Made by a program: the position numbers and the translations under genes
Notes under the pieces: generated by a model
The model's input: the letters and a program-made list of their open reading frames with translations, nothing else
Told to the model about the DNA's origin: nothing
The model's database searches: none
Shown here: positions 56,110 through 64,000 of the stretch, piece by piece
Position numbering within the stretch: position 1 is the stretch's first letter
How the letters are laid out: each line of letters starts with the position of its first letter
Origin: DAOSWM01 sp035380045
GTDB lineage: Bacteria; Bacteroidota; Bacteroidia; Bacteroidales; Tenuifilaceae
DNA: 64,000 nucleotides
NCBI GenBank assembly: GCA_035380045.1
Contig: DAOSWM010000009.1
Location: 9,683 to 73,682, forward strand
Direction: 5' to 3'

Positions 56110-57282
56110 ATGATAACCGAAAACCGATACAACCAACGTGGTGTGTCTGCCTCTAAGGAAGATGTACATAACGCCATTAGCAATATCGACAAAGGACTGT
56201 TTCCCAAAGCATTCTGCAAAATAGTACCCAACTTCCTCTCCAACGATCCTAACTCATGCGTTGTAATGCATGCCGATGGTGCCGGAACAAAATCGTCGCT
56301 GGCATACATGTACTGGCGCGAAACCGGCGATATGAGCGTTTGGAAAGGAATTGCTCAGGATGCTATTGTAATGAATATCGACGACCTGCTTTGTGTTGGC
56401 GCAGCCAACAACATTCTGCTGTCGTCAACAATTGGCAGGAACAAGAACCTAGTTCCCGGGGAAGTTATTTCGGCAATTATCCAGGGCACCGAGCAATTCT
56501 GCCAGCAGATGCGCGACAATGGCATTGAAATACACCTCACCGGAGGTGAAACGGCCGATGTTGGCGACCTGGTTCGCACGGTTATTGTTGATTCTACGGT
56601 TACTGCCCTAATGCGTCGCACCGATGTAATTAACAATGCCAACATTCGCGATGGCGATGTTATTATTGGTTTGGCATCATATGGTAAAGCAAAGTACGAG
56701 CAGGAGTACAACAGCGGGATGGGAAGCAACGGGCTCACGTCGGCCCGCCACGATGTATTCAGCAGCTACCTTGCGGCGAAATACCCGGAGAGTTTCGATC
56801 ATTCAATCGATAAAAATCTTGTTTACTCCGGCAGCTACAAGCTAACCGACAAAATTGAGGAGATTGGGTTAACCGCTGGGAAAATGGTTCTTAGCCCAAC
56901 ACGTACATACGCACCAATAATTAAAGAGGTTCTTGCAAACTACCGCCCGGTTATTCACGGAATGGTTCACTGCTCGGGAGGCGCCCAAACAAAAGTGATG
57001 CATTTTGTCGATCAGCTTTTTGTGCTTAAAGATAACCTGTTCCCTGTCCCTCCGCTTTTCAGGATTATCCAAAAAGAATCTGGAACTCCCTGGCAGGAGA
57101 TGTACAAAGTTTTCAACATGGGCCACAGGTTTGAGATTTACGTTTTCCCTGAGTACGCTGACGACATAATTGCGATTGCCAACGAATTTGGCGTTGACGC
57201 ACAAATAATTGGTTCGTGCCACAACCGCGAGAATGGCAACAAGCTGATAGTAAAAAGCGAAAACGGAGAGTTTGTTTACTAG
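56110..57282 (+). CDS. purM: Phosphoribosylformylglycinamidine cyclo-ligase
   Basis: PurM (AIR synthetase), 390 residues, converts FGAM to aminoimidazole ribotide with ATP in purine synthesis. Diagnostic phrases are VVMHADGAGTKSSLAYMYW, DDLLCVGAANNILLSSTIGRN and LTGGETADVGDLVRT. The stop region overlaps the stop of the convergent anti-sigma gene by four bases. Together with the amidophosphoribosyltransferase earlier in the window it represents de novo purine synthesis, but the two are not adjacent. Confidence 0.95.
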   Translation: MITENRYNQRGVSASKEDVHNAISNIDKGLFPKAFCKIVPNFLSNDPNSCVVMHADGAGTKSSLAYMYWRETGDMSVWKGIAQDAIVMNIDDLLCVGAANNILLSSTIGRNKNLVPGEVISAIIQGTEQFCQQMRDNGIEIHLTGGETADVGDLVRTVIVDSTVTALMRRTDVINNANIRDGDVIIGLASYGKAKYEQEYNSGMGSNGLTSARHDVFSSYLAAKYPESFDHSIDKNLVYSGSYKLTDKIEEIGLTAGKMVLSPTRTYAPIIKEVLANYRPVIHGMVHCSGGAQTKVMHFVDQLFVLKDNLFPVPPLFRIIQKESGTPWQEMYKVFNMGHRFEIYVFPEYADDIIAIANEFGVDAQIIGSCHNRENGNKLIVKSENGEFVY

Positions 57283-58448
57283 TGAATCTCAAAGGTTATT
57301 GGAACAGACATTTTAACTCTTACGGGTTTACCTCTCTGCATTCCTGGTTTCCATCTTGGGCACGACTCTATTAATCGGGTTGCTTCTTTATCAAGCGAAG
57401 GATCTACCCCCCGAACCACTTTTACATTTGTAACGCTTCCATCTCTCTCAACGTAGAACTCAACAAACACTTTCCCCTGGATTCCTTTCTCGGAAGCTTC
57501 TTCGGGGTATCGCCGATTTTTTAGAAGGTACGTATTAAAATCATCGCCATTCTTATCAAAAAATTGAGGCATCTGCTCAACCATCACAAAAACCTCTTCC
57601 TCCTCAACTTCCTCCTCCTCTTCAGCAAAACTTATGGGCATATAAAAATCCTGTTCGCTTGATTTGATTTGCAACGTATCAACCTCGCTGTCAAACAAAT
57701 TCACAACTTTATCAACAGATTGTTTCTCGCGTTTACTTGATTCTACTCCCTTTGAAGCAATAGGAACGGGTTGCTGCTGAGCAGCTCCACCCGCAACAGC
57801 ATTTTCCTCCTGGTGCGAAACGGGAGGAGAAACAGCCTTATCTGCTTCCATAGCGGGCTCTTCAAATATTAAATCAATATCATCAGAAATTTCATCTACT
57901 TCAACATCGTCATCAACAATGCTGTATATCTCTACTGTTTCGGAGGGGGGCGGTGGAGGTTTAGGAATTGCTTCCTTTTCGAGCCTTTTCTCCTTTGCAA
58001 TTTTTTCTTCATTCAACACTTCATCATGAGGTAAATTCATAACTTCCTTGGGAGTTTCTTCCTTTGCTAGCTCTAATTCGGCATTATCCGATAAAAAACT
58101 ATCGCTTCTGTTTATGTTTAAGAAATAAAGGATTAGTACCGAAACTGCCAGCAAAACAACAAAAATCGCAGCAATACGGGATATGTAGTATACTCTGATT
58201 CTTCTATCGCCCCTCTTAACATTGCTGTCGATTCGTGAGTTTATATCCTCTACTATTGAATGAATTTCCTCAGGATTTTGAAGCTGCTGTAATCCCTCCA
58301 GCTCATCAGCACACATGGGGCATACGGAAATATGTCGCTCAATACGATTCATCGTTTTGCCATCGAGTTGCCCTCTAATGTACTTAATCAGCACATCCTG
58401 CGTAATGCAATCCGAACTACTATGATGTATGTTTGTATTACCCTCCAT
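57279..58448 (-). CDS. Anti-sigma factor fused to a TonB C-terminal domain
   Basis: 389 residues from the ATG at 58448. The N-terminus is a zinc-binding anti-sigma domain: H39-x3-C43-x2-C46 in the pattern HISVCPMC. A membrane helix follows at about 86-110 (IAAIFVVLLAVSVLIL), then a Pro/Glu-rich periplasmic linker (PPPPP at about 164) and a TonB_C domain at about 297-389 (PEEASEKGIQGKVFVEFYVERDGS). So one protein can both hold a cytoplasmic sigma factor and reach the outer membrane. Its start overlaps the sigma gene end by 11 bases. Confidence 0.88.
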   Translation of the reverse strand: MEGNTNIHHSSSDCITQDVLIKYIRGQLDGKTMNRIERHISVCPMCADELEGLQQLQNPEEIHSIVEDINSRIDSNVKRGDRRIRVYYISRIAAIFVVLLAVSVLILYFLNINRSDSFLSDNAELELAKEETPKEVMNLPHDEVLNEEKIAKEKRLEKEAIPKPPPPPSETVEIYSIVDDDVEVDEISDDIDLIFEEPAMEADKAVSPPVSHQEENAVAGGAAQQQPVPIASKGVESSKREKQSVDKVVNLFDSEVDTLQIKSSEQDFYMPISFAEEEEEVEEEEVFVMVEQMPQFFDKNGDDFNTYLLKNRRYPEEASEKGIQGKVFVEFYVERDGSVTNVKVVRGVDPSLDKEATRLIESCPRWKPGMQRGKPVRVKMSVPITFEIH

Positions 58449-59019
58449 TTTTCTCAATGCTGATTTTCAAGTTTCTCTTTCCGTTCTGAATGTAGCTTTT
58501 TACTTGATTCATTGTGTAACCCGTAATTTCCGAAACTTCCTGGTAACTCTTCTCCTTTAGGTAGAAAAGTTCAACGCACACTCGCTGCTCAGGCGGTATA
58601 TTACACAGTGCCTGCTCCAAATTTGTCAGCTTCAACTCTAAAATATCCTCACCATCATGATACATATTTTGAGTGTTTTCCATAATTGTATCGCCACTTT
58701 TTACGTACTCCCCACTCTTAATCATGTCCGATTTTTCTCTCCTGATATGCAGCAAGCAGTAGTTTTTTGTTACAGTGTAGAGCCACGACTTGAAATTTGA
58801 AACTGAATGGTTTTTTAAATCATCGAACAGTTTCTCAAAAATTCCCATTACAGCGTCGCTGCAATCGTCCTTACTCCTCAGGTACTTCATGCAAACAGCA
58901 AAAACAAACCCGGTGTACCTTTTATATAAAACGCCCACCACTTCCCTGTTACCTTTTTGTTTGTAAAGGGTAATGAGTTCTATATCCGTGAGTTTGCTTA
59001 TGTCCTGCTTAAAAAACAA
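58438..59019 (-). CDS. ECF-type RNA polymerase sigma factor
   Basis: 193 residues. Region 2 (KYLRSKDDCSDAVMGIFEKLF, then NFKSWLYTVTKNYCLLHIRRE) and region 4 (IPPEQRVCVELFYLKEKSYQEVSEITG) are clear. No ATG is usable before the conserved start, so the TTG at 59019 is the probable start. The gene is co-transcribed with the anti-sigma/TonB protein (11-base overlap) and divergent from the VWA gene. Control by release from the anti-sigma factor is inferred. Confidence 0.9.
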   Translation of the reverse strand: MFFKQDISKLTDIELITLYKQKGNREVVGVLYKRYTGFVFAVCMKYLRSKDDCSDAVMGIFEKLFDDLKNHSVSNFKSWLYTVTKNYCLLHIRREKSDMIKSGEYVKSGDTIMENTQNMYHDGEDILELKLTNLEQALCNIPPEQRVCVELFYLKEKSYQEVSEITGYTMNQVKSYIQNGKRNLKISIEKNGG

Positions 59020-59141
59020 TGTACTGAAAATGAGTTGTAAGCAATAAAATTACAAAAAAAATGAATCGATTCTATGGAAAATCTTCATTGGCTGTATCTG
59101 CTTAATAAACGAACACAAGTTTAACTTAATACTCAACAGCC

Positions 59142-61025
59142 ATGAAAAAATTTGTAGTAATAGCTTGGATTGTGCTTCTAAGCTCATTTAAAACCGCAAA
59201 CAGCCCAACTGGAACATTAGCGGGTTCTGTTATCGACAACGCAACAGGGAATGCAATTTCTACAGCCAGCATTGAAGTATACCAGGGTAAACAGCTGGTT
59301 AAAAAAATTGAAAGTGGGGCTAACGGGGCATTTGTTGTTGCCCTGAATCCCGGGAGCTACATAGTTTCCGTATCGGCAAAAGATTACGATACCAAACAGC
59401 TAAACGTTTACATTAAAAAAAATGAAACAACTAAGCTGAAAGTGAATCTGATAAAATCAGTTGTTATTTTTGATGATCTAGAAGTTATGGAAGAGGAAGT
59501 AGAAGAGGATGCTACATTCTGTATTGCATACCGCGAAGCAAAAAAAGATAAGTGTATGGAGAAAAGCATGGGGGCTGCTGCTCCCGTGTCAATGCAATTT
59601 GCTGTTGCCGACATGGTTTACGAAGAGGGAAACACCGAAGAGTACGATTACATTAGCGAGAATGGTTTTAAGGATGCCATTTCCGATCCGCTTTCTACCT
59701 TTTCGGTTGATGTTGACAGGGCCTCGTATTCTAACGTTCGCCGGTTCCTTTCGCAGAACCAAAAACCCTACAAGGATGCTGTTCGCATTGAAGAGCTAAT
59801 AAACTACTTCGACTACGATTACCCGCAGCCAAAAAATAAAATTCCTTTCTCAGTAACTATTGAAGGCAACACTTGTCCGTGGAATTCTGCGCACCAGCTT
59901 GTACTGGTTGGGCTAAAAGGGGAAAACATCAACGAAAAAGATATTCCCCCAAGCAACCTTGTTTTCCTGATTGACGTTTCAGGATCCATGGGATCAGAAA
60001 ATAAGCTACCGCTTCTAAAGCAAGCCTTCAAGTACTTGGTGGAACAGCTCCGACCAGAGGATAAAGTTGCCATTGTGGTTTACGCTGGTGCTGCAGGTTT
60101 GGTTCTCGAATCAACTCCGGGAACCAACAAACCAAAAATCACCGCTGCACTCGATATGCTTCAATCGGGTGGCTCAACCGCCGGTGGCGCAGGAATTCAG
60201 CTGGCCTACAAAGTTGCCAAGGAAAACTTCATTCACGGAGGAAACAACAGGGTAATTCTAGCCTCCGATGGCGATTTCAACGTGGGAGTTAGCAGCTCAT
60301 CGGAACTTGTTCGAATGATTGAAGAGAAACGCAAGGACGGAATTTTCATTACAATCCTTGGCTTTGGAATGGGTAACTACAAGGATGGCCGGATGGAGCA
60401 GCTCTCCAACGCCGGAAACGGAAACTACGCATATATCGACAACATTCTTGAAGCAAAAAAGATGTTTGGCACCGAGCTTTGGGGAACGCTTTACACCATT
60501 GCCAAGGATGTGAAAATTCAGGTTGAATTTAATCCAGCTAAAGTTAAATCGTACCGTTTGATTGGCTACGAAAACAGAATTCTAAACAAGGAAGATTTTA
60601 ACGATGACAAGAAGGATGCTGGCGATATTGGATGCGGGCACACCGTTACAGCGCTTTACGAGATAATTCCAGCTATTTCGGAGGAAACGGTTTACAATAT
60701 CGATCCGCTTATCTACACAAAGCAGGTTGTTGGCAACAGCAACGATCTGATGACCGTAAAAATTCGCTACAAAAAACCCGATAAGGACAATAGCAAGCTG
60801 ATAACCGAAAAAGTTGAAGCAGGGAAGCTAAAAAGTTCAAACAACATCCTCTTTGCTTCGGCAGTTGCTGAGTTCGGGATGCTGCTCCGCGAATCGGAGT
60901 TCAAAGGAAATTCCACCTTTACCCACTCAATATCTCAAGCAAAAAGTTCAATTGGAAACGATGAGTACGGTTACCGTAACGATCTAATTAAAATGATGGA
61001 GATTGCTGAGATGCTATATAAATAA
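59142..61025 (+). CDS. Von Willebrand A domain protein (YfbK-like) with carboxypeptidase-regulatory domain
   Basis: 627 residues. A signal peptide leads to a CarboxypepD_reg-like domain at about 24-105 (LAGSVIDNATGNAIS), an acidic linker, and a YfbK-type N-terminal region (SDPLSTFSVDVDRASYSNVRR is cut here to the core phrase STFSVDVDRASYSN). The VWA domain at about 273-440 has an intact MIDAS (D278-V-S280-G-S282). A DUF3520-like C-terminal region ends the protein. The gene is divergent from the ECF sigma/anti-sigma pair 122 bases away, so it is the likely target or partner of that system. Confidence 0.9.
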   Translation: MKKFVVIAWIVLLSSFKTANSPTGTLAGSVIDNATGNAISTASIEVYQGKQLVKKIESGANGAFVVALNPGSYIVSVSAKDYDTKQLNVYIKKNETTKLKVNLIKSVVIFDDLEVMEEEVEEDATFCIAYREAKKDKCMEKSMGAAAPVSMQFAVADMVYEEGNTEEYDYISENGFKDAISDPLSTFSVDVDRASYSNVRRFLSQNQKPYKDAVRIEELINYFDYDYPQPKNKIPFSVTIEGNTCPWNSAHQLVLVGLKGENINEKDIPPSNLVFLIDVSGSMGSENKLPLLKQAFKYLVEQLRPEDKVAIVVYAGAAGLVLESTPGTNKPKITAALDMLQSGGSTAGGAGIQLAYKVAKENFIHGGNNRVILASDGDFNVGVSSSSELVRMIEEKRKDGIFITILGFGMGNYKDGRMEQLSNAGNGNYAYIDNILEAKKMFGTELWGTLYTIAKDVKIQVEFNPAKVKSYRLIGYENRILNKEDFNDDKKDAGDIGCGHTVTALYEIIPAISEETVYNIDPLIYTKQVVGNSNDLMTVKIRYKKPDKDNSKLITEKVEAGKLKSSNNILFASAVAEFGMLLRESEFKGNSTFTHSISQAKSSIGNDEYGYRNDLIKMMEIAEMLYK

Positions 61026-61046
61026 ACCTATTTGAGGAATTTCATT

Positions 61047-61091
61047 TTAATCCCAAGCTTCAGTTATTATTTCCTGTAAGTTTGGGATTAA
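61047..61091 (+). terminator. Probable terminator after the VWA gene
   Basis: A 14-bp stem (TTAATCCCAAGCTT with AAGTTTGGGATTAA, one G-T pair), extended by CAG/CTG, stands 22 bases after the stop, followed by a T-rich but not continuous run. Confidence 0.7.
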
Positions 61092-61187
61092 TTATTATTT
61101 CAATACATTTTTGCGTTGGATATCAATTTTTTGTAAATTTCATTGGTTTTTTAAGTGTTCTCTTCTCATACCTTAATCCCAACAGCC

Positions 61188-62060
61188 ATGTCCAAAAATA
61201 GGAAGGAAAAGCCCGAAAAGAAGAAAATAGAAAATACCAAAGAAACAAAGGAAGAAATTAACTACGAAGCCCTTGAGGATCAAAAAAAGATTTCAAAAAA
61301 GTTCTACGAGAAGGAGCTGGGGAAACTCCAAATCGAGCTTATTAAACTTCAGGAGTGGATTAAACACGAGAAGCTGAAGGTTGTGGTTATATTTGAGGGA
61401 CGCGATGCTGCTGGTAAGGGAGGCGTAATCAGGACAATTACCGAATGCTTAAACCCCCGATTCTGCCGGGTTGTTGCCCTTGGCGTTCCAACCGAGAAGG
61501 AGAAAACCCAGTGGTACTTTCAGCGTTACGTTCCGCATTTACCCGCCGCAGGCGAAATGGTACTTTTCGACAGAAGCTGGTATAACCGCGCAGGGGTTGA
61601 GCGGGTTATGGGATTCTGCACCGAGCAGGAGTATATCGAGTTTCTTCGCTCCTGCCCCGAGTTCGAACGAATGCTGGTGCGCTCAAACATAATTCTTGTA
61701 AAATACTGGTTTTCTGTTAGCGACAAAGAGCAGGAGAAACGTTTTCAGGCACGAATTGACAACCCCACAAAACGGTGGAAATTAAGCCCAATGGATGTTG
61801 AATCGCGTAGCAAGTGGGTTGAGTACTCAAAGGCAAAGGATCAAATGTTTGCCCACACCGATATTAAGCAGGCTCCCTGGTACGTAGTTCACGCCGATGA
61901 TAAAAAACGTGCCCGGTTAAATTGCATTCACCATCTGCTAAGTTTAATAAAATATAAAGATCTTACGCCTCCACCTTTGGAGTTACCACCACGTAAAGAG
62001 GACCACTCGTACGTGCGCCCTCCAATAACTGATCAAACTTTTGTTCCGGATGTTTACTAA
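61188..62060 (+). CDS. ppk2: Polyphosphate kinase 2
   Basis: 290 residues from the ATG at 61188; the frame from 61155 adds an unlikely leader. The Walker A loop GRDAAGKGG is at residues 71-79 and the Walker B/lid block DRSWYNRAGVERV at about 128-140. PPK2 enzymes use polyphosphate to phosphorylate GDP or ADP (or the reverse). A Lys/Glu-rich N-terminal extension of about 25 residues precedes the domain. It ends 18 bases before the convergent alkaline phosphatase gene, so the two phosphate-related genes lie side by side. Confidence 0.93.
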   Translation: MSKNRKEKPEKKKIENTKETKEEINYEALEDQKKISKKFYEKELGKLQIELIKLQEWIKHEKLKVVVIFEGRDAAGKGGVIRTITECLNPRFCRVVALGVPTEKEKTQWYFQRYVPHLPAAGEMVLFDRSWYNRAGVERVMGFCTEQEYIEFLRSCPEFERMLVRSNIILVKYWFSVSDKEQEKRFQARIDNPTKRWKLSPMDVESRSKWVEYSKAKDQMFAHTDIKQAPWYVVHADDKKRARLNCIHHLLSLIKYKDLTPPPLELPPRKEDHSYVRPPITDQTFVPDVY

Positions 62061-62078
62061 AGTTTGGAAACAGGATTT

Positions 62079-63694
62079 TTAATCTAAAACCCCTTCCATT
62101 CCCATTACCTTAGCAATGCGCTTAGGAATGTCGGTATTGTCCATTTGCCCAACAAACAGCTCCTCACCTACGCCAATGGCGTAAACAGGAACCTGCGAGC
62201 CGGTATGCGAGTATGAGGTCCAGCCAATACCAGCTTTTTGGTTCAGCACTTTAATTGCCGCCATTGTGAGCGGATCGTAATCGCCATACTCATCGTTAAC
62301 TATATCAATTTGGGTTGAGCTAAGCTGACCCTGCGAAGCTTCGAAAGCTTGCTTTAAAATTGAAAGGTATCCGTTGGAAAGTTCCATCCCTTCACTCCCA
62401 AATCCAATTTCATCTTTTAGAAAATCAAGGAACTGGTTAAATGAAGGTTTTCCGTTGTACTTCACTTTAAATTGAGAAACCTTCTCGTTAAAAGCATCGT
62501 ACGATTCCTTCTGATTGCACAGAAAGGAAATATCACTATCGTAACCCCTTGAGCGTGAGCCCAAACTCATTCCTCCGGTTTCATGATCGGCTGTAACAAC
62601 AATTAAAGTTTCGTTAGGATGTTTCTTGTAGAACTCGTAAGCAACCCCAACAGCATCGGAAAATGACATGGTTTCGAAAAGGGTCGTAATTGCATCGTTG
62701 TTGTGACACGACCAATCGATTTTACCTCCTTCTACCATTAAGAAAAATCCCTCGGNNNNNNNNNNNNNNNNNNNNNNNNNNNNNNNNNNNNNNNNNNNNN
62801 NNNNNNNNNNNNNNNNNNNNNNNNNNNNNNNNNNNNNNNNNNNNNNNNNNNNNNNTTGTGACACGACCAATCGATTTTACCTCCTTCTACCATTAAGAAA
62901 AATCCCTCGGGGTTATCGAGAACACTTAAGGCTAATTTAGTTATATCAGAAAGTGAAACATCCGTGTCGTTCCTATCAATATGGTACTGAAGCGAACTGC
63001 CAGTAGCAGGATTTGGTGCAGAGTAAACAATTGTGTTATCACCCAATAAAATGGAATCGGGTATTTCGAGATTCTGTGTAAAAAAGACTCCCATCTCAGC
63101 ACCTTTCTCAAAAACATTTCCTAAAGGATTTTCAACCCTCTTCCCTACGGGATCAATAAAGCCTCCTCCACCAAAAAAACGGTACCCCGATTTTATTAAA
63201 TCGTGAGAAATATGATGGTACATGTCCCTTAGCGGTTGGTGTGCATAGAACGCTGAAGGCGTAGCATGGTCGATACTTACACTTGTAACTACTCCTGTTT
63301 CAAAACCATTCTTATTAGCGAAATAAGCAATACTATACATTGTGTCCTGACGGTCAGGACTCATTGAAATGGTATTTATTGAAGTTTTATGACCCGTTGC
63401 TAGAGCTGTTCCTGCTGCCGCAGAACCAGTGATATAACGAGTAGCGGAAAATGTGGTTGCAAAACCAGTTACTGGGAAGGATGTAAAACTCAGGTGTTTG
63501 TTACCAATGCACGAGTCCTTTGCAGCCAGAAAAGCTTCTGTTGCATTTACCTGCTGTATCCCCATCCCATCACCAATGAAATAGAAAACGTACTTTGCAT
63601 GAATTTCATTCTCTATACTACTAGTACAGCCAGTAAGGAATACAGAGGTCAAAATAAAAATAATTACAAACCAATTGTTTTTTTTGTTCTTCAT
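62079..63694 (-). CDS. Lipoprotein alkaline phosphatase, split by an assembly gap
   Basis: A PhoA-family phosphatase with a lipoprotein signal (lipobox LTGC, C23). Active-site features are D42 in IGDGMG, the nucleophile serine S91 in TGSAAAGTALATG, and DHATPSAFYAH. After the gap come VEGGKIDWSCHNND and ADHETGG, which carry metal ligands. A run of 100 N (62756-62855) interrupts it. The 55 bases before the gap are identical to the 55 after it, so removing the gap and one copy restores one open frame: 1616 - 155 = 1461 bases, or 486 residues plus stop. The gene is therefore complete and probably functional. Confidence 0.9.
62701..62910. other. Scaffold gap with duplicated 55-bp contig ends
   Basis: Bases 62701-62755 are identical to 62856-62910, and the 100 bases between them are N. 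An overlap of exactly 55 bases at a contig junction is what a de Bruijn assembler with k of 55 leaves when two contigs are joined by a default gap. The duplication is an artefact, not a biological repeat. Confidence 0.93.
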
Positions 63695-63748
63695 CTTATG
63701 GATTTTTTCAAATAAACATGCAATTTACAAAAAAGAATTATTGAAAAT

Positions 63749-63984
63749 CACTAGTGTCCGACTAATTTAAAAAGATTCTTCGTTTCTCTCAGAATGACAG
63801 TTTGTTATATGTTCTTAGGGGAAGGGATGGGTTGGTGGCGGCTTGGCCGCCACCAACCCATCCCTTCCCCTATAAAATAAAAATTAATTAACTATCATTC
63901 TGAGAGAAACGAAGTGTATCGAAGAACCTTTAGCTCGCCGAAGGCAATCTTTTTTATGCTAATAAAATTAATCGGACACTGCTG
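63749..63984. mobile_element. MITE-like element with 9-bp target duplication
   Basis: 236 bases with no reading frame of note. The terminal inverted repeats start CAnnAGTGTCCGA and run to about 20 bases with few mismatches (left ends AGTGTCCGACTAATTT; right ends AAATTAATCGGACACT). ATTGAAAAT occurs directly on both sides (63740-63748 and 63985-63993), a 9-bp target site duplication. Inside, a 23-base inverted pair (63778-63800 with 63892-63914, 22 matched) encloses a perfect 27-bp hairpin (63816-63842 with 63846-63872, loop TTG). A non-autonomous element moved by a transposase encoded elsewhere is inferred. The rest of 63695-64000 holds nothing else I can identify. Confidence 0.8.
63816..63872. 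repeat. Perfect 27-bp hairpin inside the MITE-like element
   Basis: The G-rich left arm (starting TAGGGGAAGGGATGGG) is exactly complementary to the right arm, with a 3-base loop TTG. The stem is much more GC-rich than its surroundings. Confidence 0.9.
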
Positions 63985-64000
63985 ATTGAAAATAAAAAAA

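Noticed and set aside
62690..62896. Plus-strand ORF spanning the N gap
   Set aside because: It is made of the duplicated contig ends and N codons and is not real.
62701..62910. 55-bp direct repeat as a biological repeat
   Set aside because: Exact length, flanking N run and frame restoration on collapse show an assembly overlap.
63816..63872. Hairpin as a simple terminator of the alkaline phosphatase gene
   Set aside because: It lies upstream of that minus-strand gene, is inside an element with target duplication, and has no T run directly after it.
1..64000. CRISPR arrays, tRNA or rRNA genes
   Set aside because: I looked through the intergenic regions and saw no regular spaced repeats, no cloverleaf pattern and no rRNA-like sequence; a short tRNA could still be missed by eye.

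Overview
The window is a 64 kb piece of a draft genome or MAG from a member of the Bacteroidota, probably Bacteroidales or Marinilabiliales. Evidence for this is Bacteroidota-style protein families (type III glutamine synthetase, DUF5723-type outer-membrane proteins, several PD40/OmpA proteins, a glycine-lipid acyltransferase pair, LytTR/TPR two-component proteins, a MraY with an extra loop), several TAnnTTTG -7 boxes, and weak Shine-Dalgarno sequences. The sequence is moderately AT-rich. A 100-N scaffold gap inside an alkaline phosphatase gene shows that it is an assembly product.

Layout. 1-3267: the 3' part of an MBL-fold/alkyl-sulfatase-like hydrolase, then an AT-rich accessory stretch with a two-helix membrane protein whose reading frame is broken by one in-frame TAA. 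3268-19044: a complete Bacteroidota division and cell wall (dcw) cluster, mraZ-rsmH-ftsL-ftsI-murE-mraY-murD-ftsW-murG-murC-ftsQ-ftsA-ftsZ, plus yqeY. It is preceded by a four-copy, 10-bp-period GTGG array that fits the MraZ operator, and it ends at a strong hairpin terminator. 19105-35875 (minus strand): an envelope block with an OmpA/PD40 protein, a DUF5723-like barrel and a lipoprotein, then a PpiD-like foldase, a CNNM/CBS transporter, a small membrane protein, LptC, a TPR protein, an outer-membrane protein, CoaX and Mfd.

36056-37873: GlsA/GlsB-like acyltransferases, likely making glycine lipids. 37922-42442 (minus): a small periplasmic protein, amidophosphoribosyltransferase, a SPOR protein, a LEA-like lipoprotein and YebC. 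42529-50122: a LytTR response regulator and TPR sensor kinase, divergent from a three-gene operon encoding a PKD lipoprotein, an outer-membrane barrel and a WD40-CARDB-caspase protein. This is the most unusual module in the window. 50294-57282: a Cys-motif protein, GlnN, a PorE-like TPR/PD40/OmpA protein, a DUF6150-like protein and PurM.

57279-61025: an ECF sigma factor, an anti-sigma factor fused to a TonB C-terminal domain, and a divergent von Willebrand A protein, which look like one signalling unit. 61188-63694: polyphosphate kinase 2 and a lipoprotein alkaline phosphatase, both acting on phosphate. 63749-63984: a 236-bp MITE-like element with terminal inverted repeats, a perfect 9-bp target duplication and a large central hairpin. 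No rRNA, tRNA, CRISPR array or complete insertion sequence was recognised.
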